Positions 25,626 through 33,616 of a stretch of 64,000 nucleotides of DNA are shown here, piece after piece (within the stretch, counting starts at the first letter, position 1; each line of letters starts with the position of its first letter). Both the position numbers and the translations under genes were made by a program. The notes beneath the pieces were generated by a model. The model did not search any database and had not been told where the DNA came from. It was given only the letters and a program-made list of their open reading frames with translations. Origin of the DNA: Flavobacteriales bacterium (GTDB lineage Bacteria > Bacteroidota > Bacteroidia > CAIKAF01); assembly GCA_025451235.1 (NCBI GenBank), contig JANWKT010000016.1, positions 29,805 through 93,804 on the forward strand, written 5' to 3'.

Positions 25626-27989
25626 TTAGGGTTCATTAAAAACATTCAATGTACTGGTATAAGGATCGTGTCCTGGAATCGTAACAATATAGAAGTAGGT
25701 GCCATCCGTTAGATTAGTGGGTCCCCAGTTATTCTGATAGTCGCTGCTTTCATATACAATTTCTCCCCATCTGTTGAACACCGCTAAAGTACTGATCCCA
25801 TAAAAAGGAAGGTATTGAAAATACAAAATATCGTTGACCCCATCGTTGTTGGTACTGATAACATTGGGAAGGATCAGCTCATTCGGTATTACCTGGATCG
25901 TATCGCAGATGGTATCCGAGCATCCAAATGCAGAATTAACGATCAAACAAACATTGTATGTGCCCGGTGCAGAATAAGAATGTATAGCCACTGAATCAGG
26001 AGATAATCCGCCGTCTCCAAAAGTCCAACTCCAGGCTCCTCCAGAACCCGCCTGATAGTTGGTAGTATCAGAAAAAGTGACGGGTTGATCGATGAAGGCC
26101 ACCAGTGGATGCGATGAACCGGCCAATGGATTAGGTGATGTATAAAACGACATACTATCCGACGAAGCTATGCAACCATTTAAATTAGCATTGGCCACAT
26201 AGGTGTTCTGACTCATCCCAGGTCCGGGATTAATAAAAGATGTGTCGATAGAACCGGATCCAGAAAAACCTGGGGTTGTCCAAGTAACGGTGGTTCCGGC
26301 CGGGCATACGGTGAAGTTAAATTGTGCAGCATCTCCACTACAGATCAAAATGCTGTCGGTAGAAACACTGATATCAGGAGTGGGTTTAATGGTTACTGTT
26401 TTGGCTGGTAATCCGGTAACCGCATTTCCACAAGCATCTGTAATGGTCGGCAATGGAATGTTTACACTGGTAGCTGTATCACAGAAAATCGGACAATTAG
26501 GACGGGTAATAGGCACATCCACGTTGAATGAGGTAAGTGCACAGGTATAGATAGGATTGCCCAAAGGTACCGGTCCGGCAGCCCAAGGGTGATTGATGGT
26601 ATAGGGTGGAACTCCATATCGTACGAAAGGTTTGAAAGAAAGATTACATTCATCAGAACATACAGTAGTGGGTGTTACAGTCCACTGCACTCCTGCAGAT
26701 TCTATCGTTCTGCCCTCCACATAACAACTGAAGGGATAAAGATTAAACGGGTCATGATAAATATAATTGGTATTACATCCGGCACCTCCAGCTGTTCTGC
26801 CTAAATGCATCCGCAAATAAAAAGTTCGGTCAGTACAAGAAGGTCCCAGACAACAAGTAATTGGATTTCTATAATCGCCATTGGTTAAATATGCAGTGCC
26901 GGCTGTATTACCTGTAGGTGGTGGAACAGTAAGGTTTTGTGTTTGACCGCATGCATGAGAACTAAAATACATTTGACCCTGGGCCATGATGGCTCCAGCA
27001 AACGGGTCGGCATAATAGCTGCCCGAAATAAAAACTCCCGTAATAGTAGTTTGACCGGGTATGGTAACCAATATACTGTCGACCGCATATGCCGGCACAA
27101 AACAAGAGGGTATATAACTTCCTCCCCAAAGTGTGGTAGGGCCCACAATTAAAGGATCCACCACAATAGGATATGTTCTTTGCGGTGAATTGATCCATTC
27201 CTTATCCAAATGAAGTATGATCTCATATCCATCCTGGTTTTTTTTGAAGCTATATTCACCTTTCGAAATGCTACCGTTCTCATCGGTTGAAATAATGGGA
27301 TATAATATTCCCATTTCTTCGCCATGGGCATCCTTGATACTTAATGCTCCCAACATCATTGGATGTTTGGAGAGTTGCAGGTCGCTATTACAATTTAACT
27401 GCTGTTTGATGGTTCCATCGGCAACAGCCATGGGTGAATGAATTAAATAATCTGTTTTGATTCCATTATGCCTGAATGTGGATCGCTGCATCACTTGATT
27501 ATCCTTCAATCCAAAGAATACCTGATTTGGGTCCTGCTGACCATCACCAACAGCCCACATAAATCCATATTCCTCCGGTTTTACTTTTTCACCAAAAAAT
27601 TCTGTGGTTTGAACACTGAAGATTTTACCGGATGCATTTTCTATTTCTACTCTACCATCGGAAGTAATCCCTACCGGATTATTTTGATTGGCTGCCCTAT
27701 GACCTCCATTTAATGTACCTAGGGGTGTAATGTCTACCGGAAGCCATTCTCCGTTTTTTCCTTGATAGTTTAACGGGGCTTCGCTGAATTGATAAATAAC
27801 CCGACCATCATCGGTTTTATAAGCTCTTTGATAAAGACCTCTTTTTTCAACCATTTCTATGGAAGAAGCTGGCAGATCGTAAGTAGCCTCTCCACCTGAA
27901 TAATTTAATGCTGAACTTGGTAATTGAGAAAAAACAGTAACGGTACTCATTACCAACATAGTCCATACTGTGAAAATTTGGGTTTTCAT
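25626..27989 (-). CDS. PKD-domain protein with CHU_C (type B T9SS) C-terminus
   Basis: A 787-residue protein with signal peptide MKTQIFTVWTMLVMSTVTVFSQ. The N-terminal ~275 residues (VIYQFSEAPLNYQGKNGEWLPVD, ...TYPIVVDPLIV) resemble the N-terminal region found in some Rhs-like secreted proteins. No Rhs repeats or toxin domain follow. A beta-sandwich region comes next. A PKD domain lies at ~620-695 (AWSWTFGDGG, HSYSAPGTYNVCLIV). The last ~85 residues are the gliding-motility-associated CHU_C domain: PNVISTNNDGVNDILYF, LAVFNRWGEIVYES, DGTYFYIV. It ends 9 bp from the convergent pgpH-like gene. Confidence 0.88.
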   Translation of the reverse strand: MKTQIFTVWTMLVMSTVTVFSQLPSSALNYSGGEATYDLPASSIEMVEKRGLYQRAYKTDDGRVIYQFSEAPLNYQGKNGEWLPVDITPLGTLNGGHRAANQNNPVGITSDGRVEIENASGKIFSVQTTEFFGEKVKPEEYGFMWAVGDGQQDPNQVFFGLKDNQVMQRSTFRHNGIKTDYLIHSPMAVADGTIKQQLNCNSDLQLSKHPMMLGALSIKDAHGEEMGILYPIISTDENGSISKGEYSFKKNQDGYEIILHLDKEWINSPQRTYPIVVDPLIVGPTTLWGGSYIPSCFVPAYAVDSILVTIPGQTTITGVFISGSYYADPFAGAIMAQGQMYFSSHACGQTQNLTVPPPTGNTAGTAYLTNGDYRNPITCCLGPSCTDRTFYLRMHLGRTAGGAGCNTNYIYHDPFNLYPFSCYVEGRTIESAGVQWTVTPTTVCSDECNLSFKPFVRYGVPPYTINHPWAAGPVPLGNPIYTCALTSFNVDVPITRPNCPIFCDTATSVNIPLPTITDACGNAVTGLPAKTVTIKPTPDISVSTDSILICSGDAAQFNFTVCPAGTTVTWTTPGFSGSGSIDTSFINPGPGMSQNTYVANANLNGCIASSDSMSFYTSPNPLAGSSHPLVAFIDQPVTFSDTTNYQAGSGGAWSWTFGDGGLSPDSVAIHSYSAPGTYNVCLIVNSAFGCSDTICDTIQVIPNELILPNVISTNNDGVNDILYFQYLPFYGISTLAVFNRWGEIVYESSDYQNNWGPTNLTDGTYFYIVTIPGHDPYTSTLNVFNEP

Positions 27990-28076
27990 GGGCTCCTTTT
28001 ATAGTATTAAAGTAAGGATTTTTTAGAAATCTGCAAAAAAATTAACAGTTTTAGAATTACCAGCTAAGTGGAATAA

Positions 28077-28207
28077 GGCCCGGATAGCAGCGGCAGTGCC
28101 CGAACAGCAAAGCCAGGCTATGCTTGCGGGTTGTGAGTAAACAACAGGAATACCAGCAGCCCGGTAGCAGAGCTTGGCTTTGCTGAAGGGACTATAGCGG
28201 ATAGCCG
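28077..28207. repeat. Intergenic inverted-repeat region
   Basis: Two G/C-rich, similar half-elements each begin GCCCGG(A)TAGCAG. They contain a perfect 10-bp inverted repeat CAGCAAAGCC (28105-28114) / GGCTTTGCTG (28176-28185). The region stands out from the AT-rich surroundings and has no ORF. Sequences with GCCCGGATAGCAGCGG-like cores are, to my memory, scattered between genes in many Bacteroidota genomes. Confidence 0.5.
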
Positions 28208-28215
28208 GTAAAGCC

Positions 28216-28734
28216 TTATAAAAAAGGAGCAGAAAATGAAGGAAGTAAAGTCTTTAGTTTTTCAACCACATTAAAAACAATGGGACAAATAGAATAATTT
28301 TCCTCCACTTGTTTCATCCTCCATTTTAAGCGTGGACGGTGAAGACCTGGAAAATCAGCGCAGGAGGCTGGGCGTGAATGATAGACCGAACAAATGTTAC
28401 CGGATAAAAAAGTACAAGGCTTTACACATAAAAAAGATATACCCTCCCTATCCCATGCTATATATTGGTCTTTAAAGTTTTCGACCGGAAGCTCCTTTAG
28501 CCGAGCTAATTTTTCCACTTCATCCATGGTAACTCCTGGCTCCTGGGAACGACAACAGTTTCCACATTGGGTACAATCAATGGCTTGAGTGATTTCGTTT
28601 ACGATTGGATGAGCCAATGCATCAAATTGCATAATGGAAATTTTTTTTACGCTTTGCTTGAATTCCTGAAAAGAGGCTTGATCCGATCTCGCCTTCTCCT
28701 TGATCAACGCCAAATCTATTACCAGGTTTTCCAT
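28216..28734 (-). CDS. YkgJ-family cysteine-cluster protein
   Basis: A 172-residue protein with the zinc/iron-chelating cysteine cluster of the UPF0153/YkgJ family: CTQCGNCCRSQ near residue 55, then CVKPCTFLSGNICSVYHSRP and SCADFPG near residues 102-130. It starts 7 nt after the lycopene cyclase gene and closes the carotenoid operon. The biochemical function of the family is unknown. The position hints at a link to an oxidation or maturation step in the pathway, but that is inference only. Confidence 0.85.
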   Translation of the reverse strand: MENLVIDLALIKEKARSDQASFQEFKQSVKKISIMQFDALAHPIVNEITQAIDCTQCGNCCRSQEPGVTMDEVEKLARLKELPVENFKDQYIAWDREGISFLCVKPCTFLSGNICSVYHSRPASCADFPGLHRPRLKWRMKQVEENYSICPIVFNVVEKLKTLLPSFSAPFL

Positions 28735-28741
28735 GCGATGT

Positions 28742-29434
28742 TTAGGTGGATTTTTTGAATTTAGATAATCCTTCGTATACGGTGAGATTGATCAACAGCA
28801 GGAACATAGAATAAAAAGAATCTTCTAAAGGTACTGTTCCTATCCTTACGCCCAGGTTCTCTGTATCATCATAAGTGACTACCGGGATCCCAGTTAAAAA
28901 TCCGTTGATGATGAAAAGTGGAATAAGGTGGATGAGCCACATGACATAAAAGTTCCCCAGATATTTGCCTTTGAAAATCATGTAATGAATGAGCAACATG
29001 GTTCCGGCCCCGGTAAATGTAATCGCAGTATATATTCTGTGATAGTTGGGAAGGCCGATGATTAAAAACAAAGGAATAATAGTAAAGGTAATTACCGGAA
29101 CGTTGAGTCGAATATCAGGGAAATAAGCCCGTACGCATTCGTAAATAAACATACAACTAAAAGGAATGCAAATAAAGAACAACCATTCTTCCAACGGAAG
29201 ATGACCAATAAAGATCCCTGTGATATAATTGGGATTAAAACTCCAGACATTCAGCCCAGCAAACCACTCATCCCAGACAAGAAATACAATTGCGCCTACA
29301 ATAAGGGCTGGGAACAATCTCCACCAATAGGTATAGAAGCGTACTTTTCTATCGAAGGACAAAATAAGTGGAAACAGGATGCTAATTAGATCCAGAAACA
29401 GATAGGTATATCTGCCGAAAAAACCTTCGATCAT
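28742..29434 (-). CDS. Lycopene beta-cyclase, CrtYcd type
   Basis: A 230-residue polytopic membrane protein (about seven hydrophobic segments) that looks like a fusion of two lycopene cyclase domains of the CrtYc/CrtYd kind. Each half has the recognisable pattern: DLISILFPLILSF with WDEWF, and the conserved PLEEWLFFICIPF segment near residue 79; the second half repeats it with PLEDSFYSMFLLL near residue 200. These PLEE/PLED motifs supply the active-site acidic residues. It overlaps crtB by 4 nt. The expected product is beta-carotene. Confidence 0.9.
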   Translation of the reverse strand: MIEGFFGRYTYLFLDLISILFPLILSFDRKVRFYTYWWRLFPALIVGAIVFLVWDEWFAGLNVWSFNPNYITGIFIGHLPLEEWLFFICIPFSCMFIYECVRAYFPDIRLNVPVITFTIIPLFLIIGLPNYHRIYTAITFTGAGTMLLIHYMIFKGKYLGNFYVMWLIHLIPLFIINGFLTGIPVVTYDDTENLGVRIGTVPLEDSFYSMFLLLINLTVYEGLSKFKKST

Positions 29435-30270
29435 AGCAAATTAAGTTTGTACCTGGCAAATGATTTAGTGAGAATAAATAACTTCAAGAGATTATTGATC
29501 CGTATCCTGCCCATTAATACCTGTTGTGGTTTTTTGCGTTTGATCTTTTTAAATAACTTCAAATAATATTTATAAGCAATGTAAACCCCTATCCTGCTTC
29601 CATCAGGCAACTGCCTGATCCCTTCCAGTGCTTCGTTAAATTCCTGTTGAATATCTTCCTCGATAACGTCTTTTATCTTTTTATCGAATTTCGAAAAATC
29701 GAGGTTGGGAAAATAGGTGCGGCCTTTTAATGCAAAGTCGTCTTTGATATCCCTTAAAAAGTTTACTTTTTGTAAAGCTGATCCCAGCTTTTTAGCCGAC
29801 TCTGTAAGTCTTTCATACATCTCTTCATTCCCATCACAAAAAACTTTTAAGCACATTAACCCTACCACTTCGGCTGAACCATGAATGTATTTTTCAAATA
29901 AGGAAGGATCGTATTTTTGTTCTTCCAGATCAAGTTTCATACTGGTATGAAATGCCTTGATAAGATCATAATCGATGTTGTACTTTCTCACCACCTGAAC
30001 AAATGTATTGATCACAGGATTGGCGCTGATCCCTCTTTCTAATGCTAACCAGGTATCTCTTTCATACTCATCCCAGATTTGCTGACGATCGAAATCATGA
30101 AAGGAATCTACAATTTCATCGCCCAACCGAACATAACCATAAATAGCAAATATCCCTTTCTGGTATTGCTTGCCCAACATTTTAATCCCCAAAGTAAATG
30201 AGGTGCTATATCTTTTGGTGATAACAGTATTACACTCCTGTGCAGTTTTATGGTAAAGCCCGATGCTCAT
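29431..30270 (-). CDS. crtB: Phytoene synthase (downstream copy)
   Basis: A 279-residue squalene/phytoene synthase-family enzyme condensing two GGPP into phytoene. The first Asp-rich motif is in YVRLGDEIVDSFHDFD and the second in FLRDIKDDFALKGRTYFP. The family-specific helix SAEVVGLMCLKVF is present. Its tandem neighbour at 30349 is the same length with high similarity across the whole protein. Both keep the catalytic aspartates. Confidence 0.92.
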   Translation of the reverse strand: MSIGLYHKTAQECNTVITKRYSTSFTLGIKMLGKQYQKGIFAIYGYVRLGDEIVDSFHDFDRQQIWDEYERDTWLALERGISANPVINTFVQVVRKYNIDYDLIKAFHTSMKLDLEEQKYDPSLFEKYIHGSAEVVGLMCLKVFCDGNEEMYERLTESAKKLGSALQKVNFLRDIKDDFALKGRTYFPNLDFSKFDKKIKDVIEEDIQQEFNEALEGIRQLPDGSRIGVYIAYKYYLKLFKKIKRKKPQQVLMGRIRINNLLKLFILTKSFARYKLNLL

Positions 30271-30348
30271 CTGGTTAACTTTCGAACACGAAGGTAGAGG
30301 TAATAATCTAAATCGGCAAATATCCTGGTAAACAATAGGTTAAATCAG

Positions 30349-31188
30349 CTATAAGAGATTGAGTTTATACCGGGCCACTGACCTGGCCAGGATATAGATC
30401 TTGGAGACGTTGTTGATCCTAACTCTTTGTCCCATTACTTGTTCGGGCATTTTTCGCTTGATCCTCCTGAACAGTTTGGTATAATATCTATAAGCCAGGT
30501 ATACTCCTATCCGGCTTCCTTCAGGCAATTTTCGTATCCCCTCCAATGCCCGGTCAAAATCCTTTTGTATATCCTCCTCAATGATCCTTTTCGACTCCTG
30601 ATCAAATTTTTGAATATTTAATCCGGGGAAATAAATACGACCTCTTTCATAAAAATCTTCTTTCATATCCCGCAGAAAATTTACCTTTTGAAAAGCAGCT
30701 CCCAAACTTTTGGCAGGTGGAGTTAGTTCTTCAAATTTCTTCTGGTCACCATCACAAAAAACTTTCAGGCACATTAATCCAACCACTTCTGCGGAACCAT
30801 AAATATATTTTTCGTATAGAACCGACGTGTAGCTCTGGTCTTCAAGATCCATTCGCATGCTATCGATAAAAGCTTTTATCAGTTCGTGATCGATGGAGTA
30901 AGTTTGTACCACCTGTTGAAAGGAATGGATGACAGGATTGATGCTAATTCCTCGGTTAATAGCCATCCAGGTATCCCTTTCAAATTCGTCGAGTAATATT
31001 TTTTTATCATATCCATGAAAACTATCTACAATTTCGTCCGCAATCCTCACATAACCGTAAATTCCATAAATGGCCTGCTGGTATTTTTTACCCAGCAATT
31101 TTATCCCCAATGTAAAAGAAGTACTGTATCGCCGGGTGATCAGCGAGCTACATTCATGCATGCTATCATTATACAAGGCTATGCTCAT
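30349..31188 (-). CDS. crtB: Phytoene synthase (upstream copy)
   Basis: A 279-residue paralogue of the gene at 29431. Its motifs are YVRIADEIVDSFHGYD and FLRDMKEDFYERGRIYFPG. In the second motif it has DxxED, which is closer to the classical CrtB consensus than the other copy's DIKDD. The start overlaps the 3' end of crtI by 20 nt; 78 bp separate it from the second copy. The most likely origin is tandem duplication followed by moderate divergence; a shift of one copy towards another chain length is possible. Confidence 0.92.
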   Translation of the reverse strand: MSIALYNDSMHECSSLITRRYSTSFTLGIKLLGKKYQQAIYGIYGYVRIADEIVDSFHGYDKKILLDEFERDTWMAINRGISINPVIHSFQQVVQTYSIDHELIKAFIDSMRMDLEDQSYTSVLYEKYIYGSAEVVGLMCLKVFCDGDQKKFEELTPPAKSLGAAFQKVNFLRDMKEDFYERGRIYFPGLNIQKFDQESKRIIEEDIQKDFDRALEGIRKLPEGSRIGVYLAYRYYTKLFRRIKRKMPEQVMGQRVRINNVSKIYILARSVARYKLNLL

Positions 31189-32659
31189 GCAATACTCTTT
31201 CGGTTACTAATTTTGAACTGATCACTACGATGGGCAAGCCCGTACCAGGAACTGTACTTGCTCCAACATAATAAAGGTTATCGAATTCCTCGTCCTTGTT
31301 CGAAGGCCGGAACCCTCCTACCTGATTCATTCCATGTGCTAAACCTAGTCCACTTCCTTTGTACAGGTTAAATTTATCTCTCCATTCAATAGGGGTCATG
31401 AGTTTCCGAGAAATGATATTGTTTTTTATATCATATTCGCATCTTTTGCCCAGGTCTTCAATGATATTATCTGCCAATGATTCTGCATCCGACCAATCTT
31501 TTTTAAACCTTAGGTCGGGCATGGGGCATAGAATAAATAAATTTTCACACCCTTCGGGAGCACATTCGGGATTTGATTTGCTGTTCACATTTACATAGTA
31601 ATAAGGTTTCTCCGGGCTCACAGATGTTTTGAATATTTTATCCGCATATTCCTTAAAGTTGTTCCCCAAAAAATAATTATGATGGTGCAACCCATCTATT
31701 TTCCCTTTTACTCCCAGGTAGATGGTAAATGGGGATAAGGTCCAGTCTAACTGGTCTAGTTTTTCTTCGGTATATTTTTTTCTTCCCAAGACGGTACCTC
31801 TAAATGCTGCTGCATCACTATTACTTACGTAAATATCTGCCTGCCAGTTTTTACCATGCTGATCTACAAAATTTTTCAAGCCGGTTCCGTTCTCCTGAAA
31901 GCCTTTTATTTCTGTATTATATACAATCTTTACCCCTCTTTTATCCAGTTCTTTTACCAATGCTTCCGTGATTCTATACATACCCCCTTTAATGTTCCAG
32001 TATCCATCGTGAACCAGTTCGGTATAGTTAAGCAATTTATACACCGCCGGTGTATCAAAAGGAGTAGCCCCCAGAAAAAATCCTACCAACGAAAAGATCA
32101 CCTTGATCTCATGCGAATCGAAATATTTTTCCAATTCAGTCCACATGCTTCTTAACATACGGGGCGCATGTTTCCAAGGAACCGTGGTCATAGTGGCCAT
32201 GTATTGCAGTTTATTCTTGTAATTTCTTTTTACGATCTTGTATTCGGTGTCGTGAAAAATTTCTCCTGCACTTTTTAAATAGGCATCCAGTTTTTTTCTG
32301 AAACCGGATTCCAGGTCCTCAAATTCTTGGGTAAGTTTGTCCAGGTCTTTATAAATATGAAATTTTCGTTGACTTCCGGCAAAGTTCACCACATATAATG
32401 GATCCAGTTGCTGGTATTCAAGCGGGTTCTCTATTCCGCAATATTTAAAAAACTCATCAAACTCATAGCTCATGCTAAAGAAGGAAGGGCCCATATCGAA
32501 GGTAAAGCCATCCTGTTTCAATTCATTCAACCTTCCCCCCGGTTTTGAGTCCTTTTCTATGATGGAGACCTCATAGCCTTTCACAGCCATTCTTAAAGCT
32601 GTACTTAGGCCACCCAGTCCGGCGCCAATAATTAAAACCGATTTTTTTTTCTGAGGCAT
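31169..32659 (-). CDS. crtI: Phytoene desaturase CrtI
   Basis: A 496-residue FAD-dependent desaturase that turns phytoene into lycopene. It has the dinucleotide-binding fold VLIIGAGLGGLSTALRMA at residue ~8 followed by KPGGRLN and FDMGPSFF, and the C-terminal carotenoid-desaturase signature YYVGASTVPGTGLPIVV. It is the first gene of the operon. A CAAATATA sequence on the plus strand (minus-strand TATATTTG, 32729-32736) is a plausible -7 box. Confidence 0.94.
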   Translation of the reverse strand: MPQKKKSVLIIGAGLGGLSTALRMAVKGYEVSIIEKDSKPGGRLNELKQDGFTFDMGPSFFSMSYEFDEFFKYCGIENPLEYQQLDPLYVVNFAGSQRKFHIYKDLDKLTQEFEDLESGFRKKLDAYLKSAGEIFHDTEYKIVKRNYKNKLQYMATMTTVPWKHAPRMLRSMWTELEKYFDSHEIKVIFSLVGFFLGATPFDTPAVYKLLNYTELVHDGYWNIKGGMYRITEALVKELDKRGVKIVYNTEIKGFQENGTGLKNFVDQHGKNWQADIYVSNSDAAAFRGTVLGRKKYTEEKLDQLDWTLSPFTIYLGVKGKIDGLHHHNYFLGNNFKEYADKIFKTSVSPEKPYYYVNVNSKSNPECAPEGCENLFILCPMPDLRFKKDWSDAESLADNIIEDLGKRCEYDIKNNIISRKLMTPIEWRDKFNLYKGSGLGLAHGMNQVGGFRPSNKDEEFDNLYYVGASTVPGTGLPIVVISSKLVTERVLHEHSLV

Positions 32660-32728
32660 GTTAACAAGTTAAGTGGATATTTTAGATGATAAAAAAATTG
32701 ATTTTTATTCATTAAAACTGACCAATAC

Positions 32729-32736
32729 CAAATATA
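32729..32736 (-). promoter_or_regulatory. -7 box of the carotenoid operon
   Basis: The minus strand reads TATATTTG, an exact match to TAnnTTTG, 70 bp before the crtI start codon. No good -33 TTG is seen at the standard distance. Confidence 0.45.
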
Positions 32737-32773
32737 GTTTATAATATTGTTCGTTGAATAGAATAAAACCAAT

Positions 32774-33502
32774 ATGGGGTTAAAATCAACCGTACTTATT
32801 GACAATAAACAAGCTGTACCTAAAGAATTTAACAAAATATCTGGGAGGTACGACTTTGCCACAGGACTGAGCCATGGTTATCAGGAAGATCTTAACTATA
32901 GCGCATCCTTATTGAAACTCGAGGGCCATGAGCAAGTACTGGACCTTTGTTGTGGCACCGGTAAATCAACCAGTGCGGTGTTGGATTTTATCGCCACAGG
33001 CAAAGTGATCGGAGTGGATAATTCAGAGGGGATGTTGGTGGAAGCCAATAAAAAATTCCAGCAAAAAAGCGTCGAAGGAAATGTGGAGTTCCAGTTACAA
33101 GATGCAATGCACCTGAATTTCCCACCGAATAGTTTTGATGCCATTTTTATGGCATACGGTTTAAGAAATATGCCCGATTATAAGGTATGCCTTCAACAAT
33201 TATTCACCCTGCTCAAACCTGGGGGAAAATTGGTCATCCACGATTATTCATTGGCCAATACATGGTATGCCCGTCCTTTATGGGGCATTCTTGGATGGGG
33301 ATTTATTGTTCCGTTTTGCACCGTGGTCTCAGGTTCGTCGAGAATATTTACCTATCTGGTAAAAAGTGTTTTTAAATTTCTCAGTCCACACCAAGCCATC
33401 GAGTTACTGACTCAGGTGGGATTTGTAAATGCCAAAGCATATCCACATAAATACTGGAGGGCCATTTTTTTTCATGCTTTCTATGGGGAAAAGCCCGGAT
33501 AG
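32774..33502 (+). CDS. UbiE/MenG-like SAM methyltransferase
   Basis: A 242-residue class I methyltransferase. The SAM-binding motif is VLDLCCGTGKST near residue 55, followed by GVDNSEGMLVEA. Motif FDAIFMAYGLRNMPD near residue 117 corresponds to the FGLRN segment typical of UbiE/MenG. GGKLVIHDYS follows. It is transcribed away from the crt operon. The operon at 1.5-8.7 kb makes demethylmenaquinone but has no methyltransferase, so this may be MenG. A different quinone- or carotenoid-related substrate cannot be excluded. Confidence 0.82.
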   Translation: MGLKSTVLIDNKQAVPKEFNKISGRYDFATGLSHGYQEDLNYSASLLKLEGHEQVLDLCCGTGKSTSAVLDFIATGKVIGVDNSEGMLVEANKKFQQKSVEGNVEFQLQDAMHLNFPPNSFDAIFMAYGLRNMPDYKVCLQQLFTLLKPGGKLVIHDYSLANTWYARPLWGILGWGFIVPFCTVVSGSSRIFTYLVKSVFKFLSPHQAIELLTQVGFVNAKAYPHKYWRAIFFHAFYGEKPG

Positions 33503-33616
33503 GCTTGTAATTAGTATAGGGCCAAACCCTTAGCCGATTAGGGGTGATGCAATCTCTGCCAGCATGATACATACTTATCCAAAAAGCCTTATATTTATAT
33601 ATTAAACCCAAATAGA

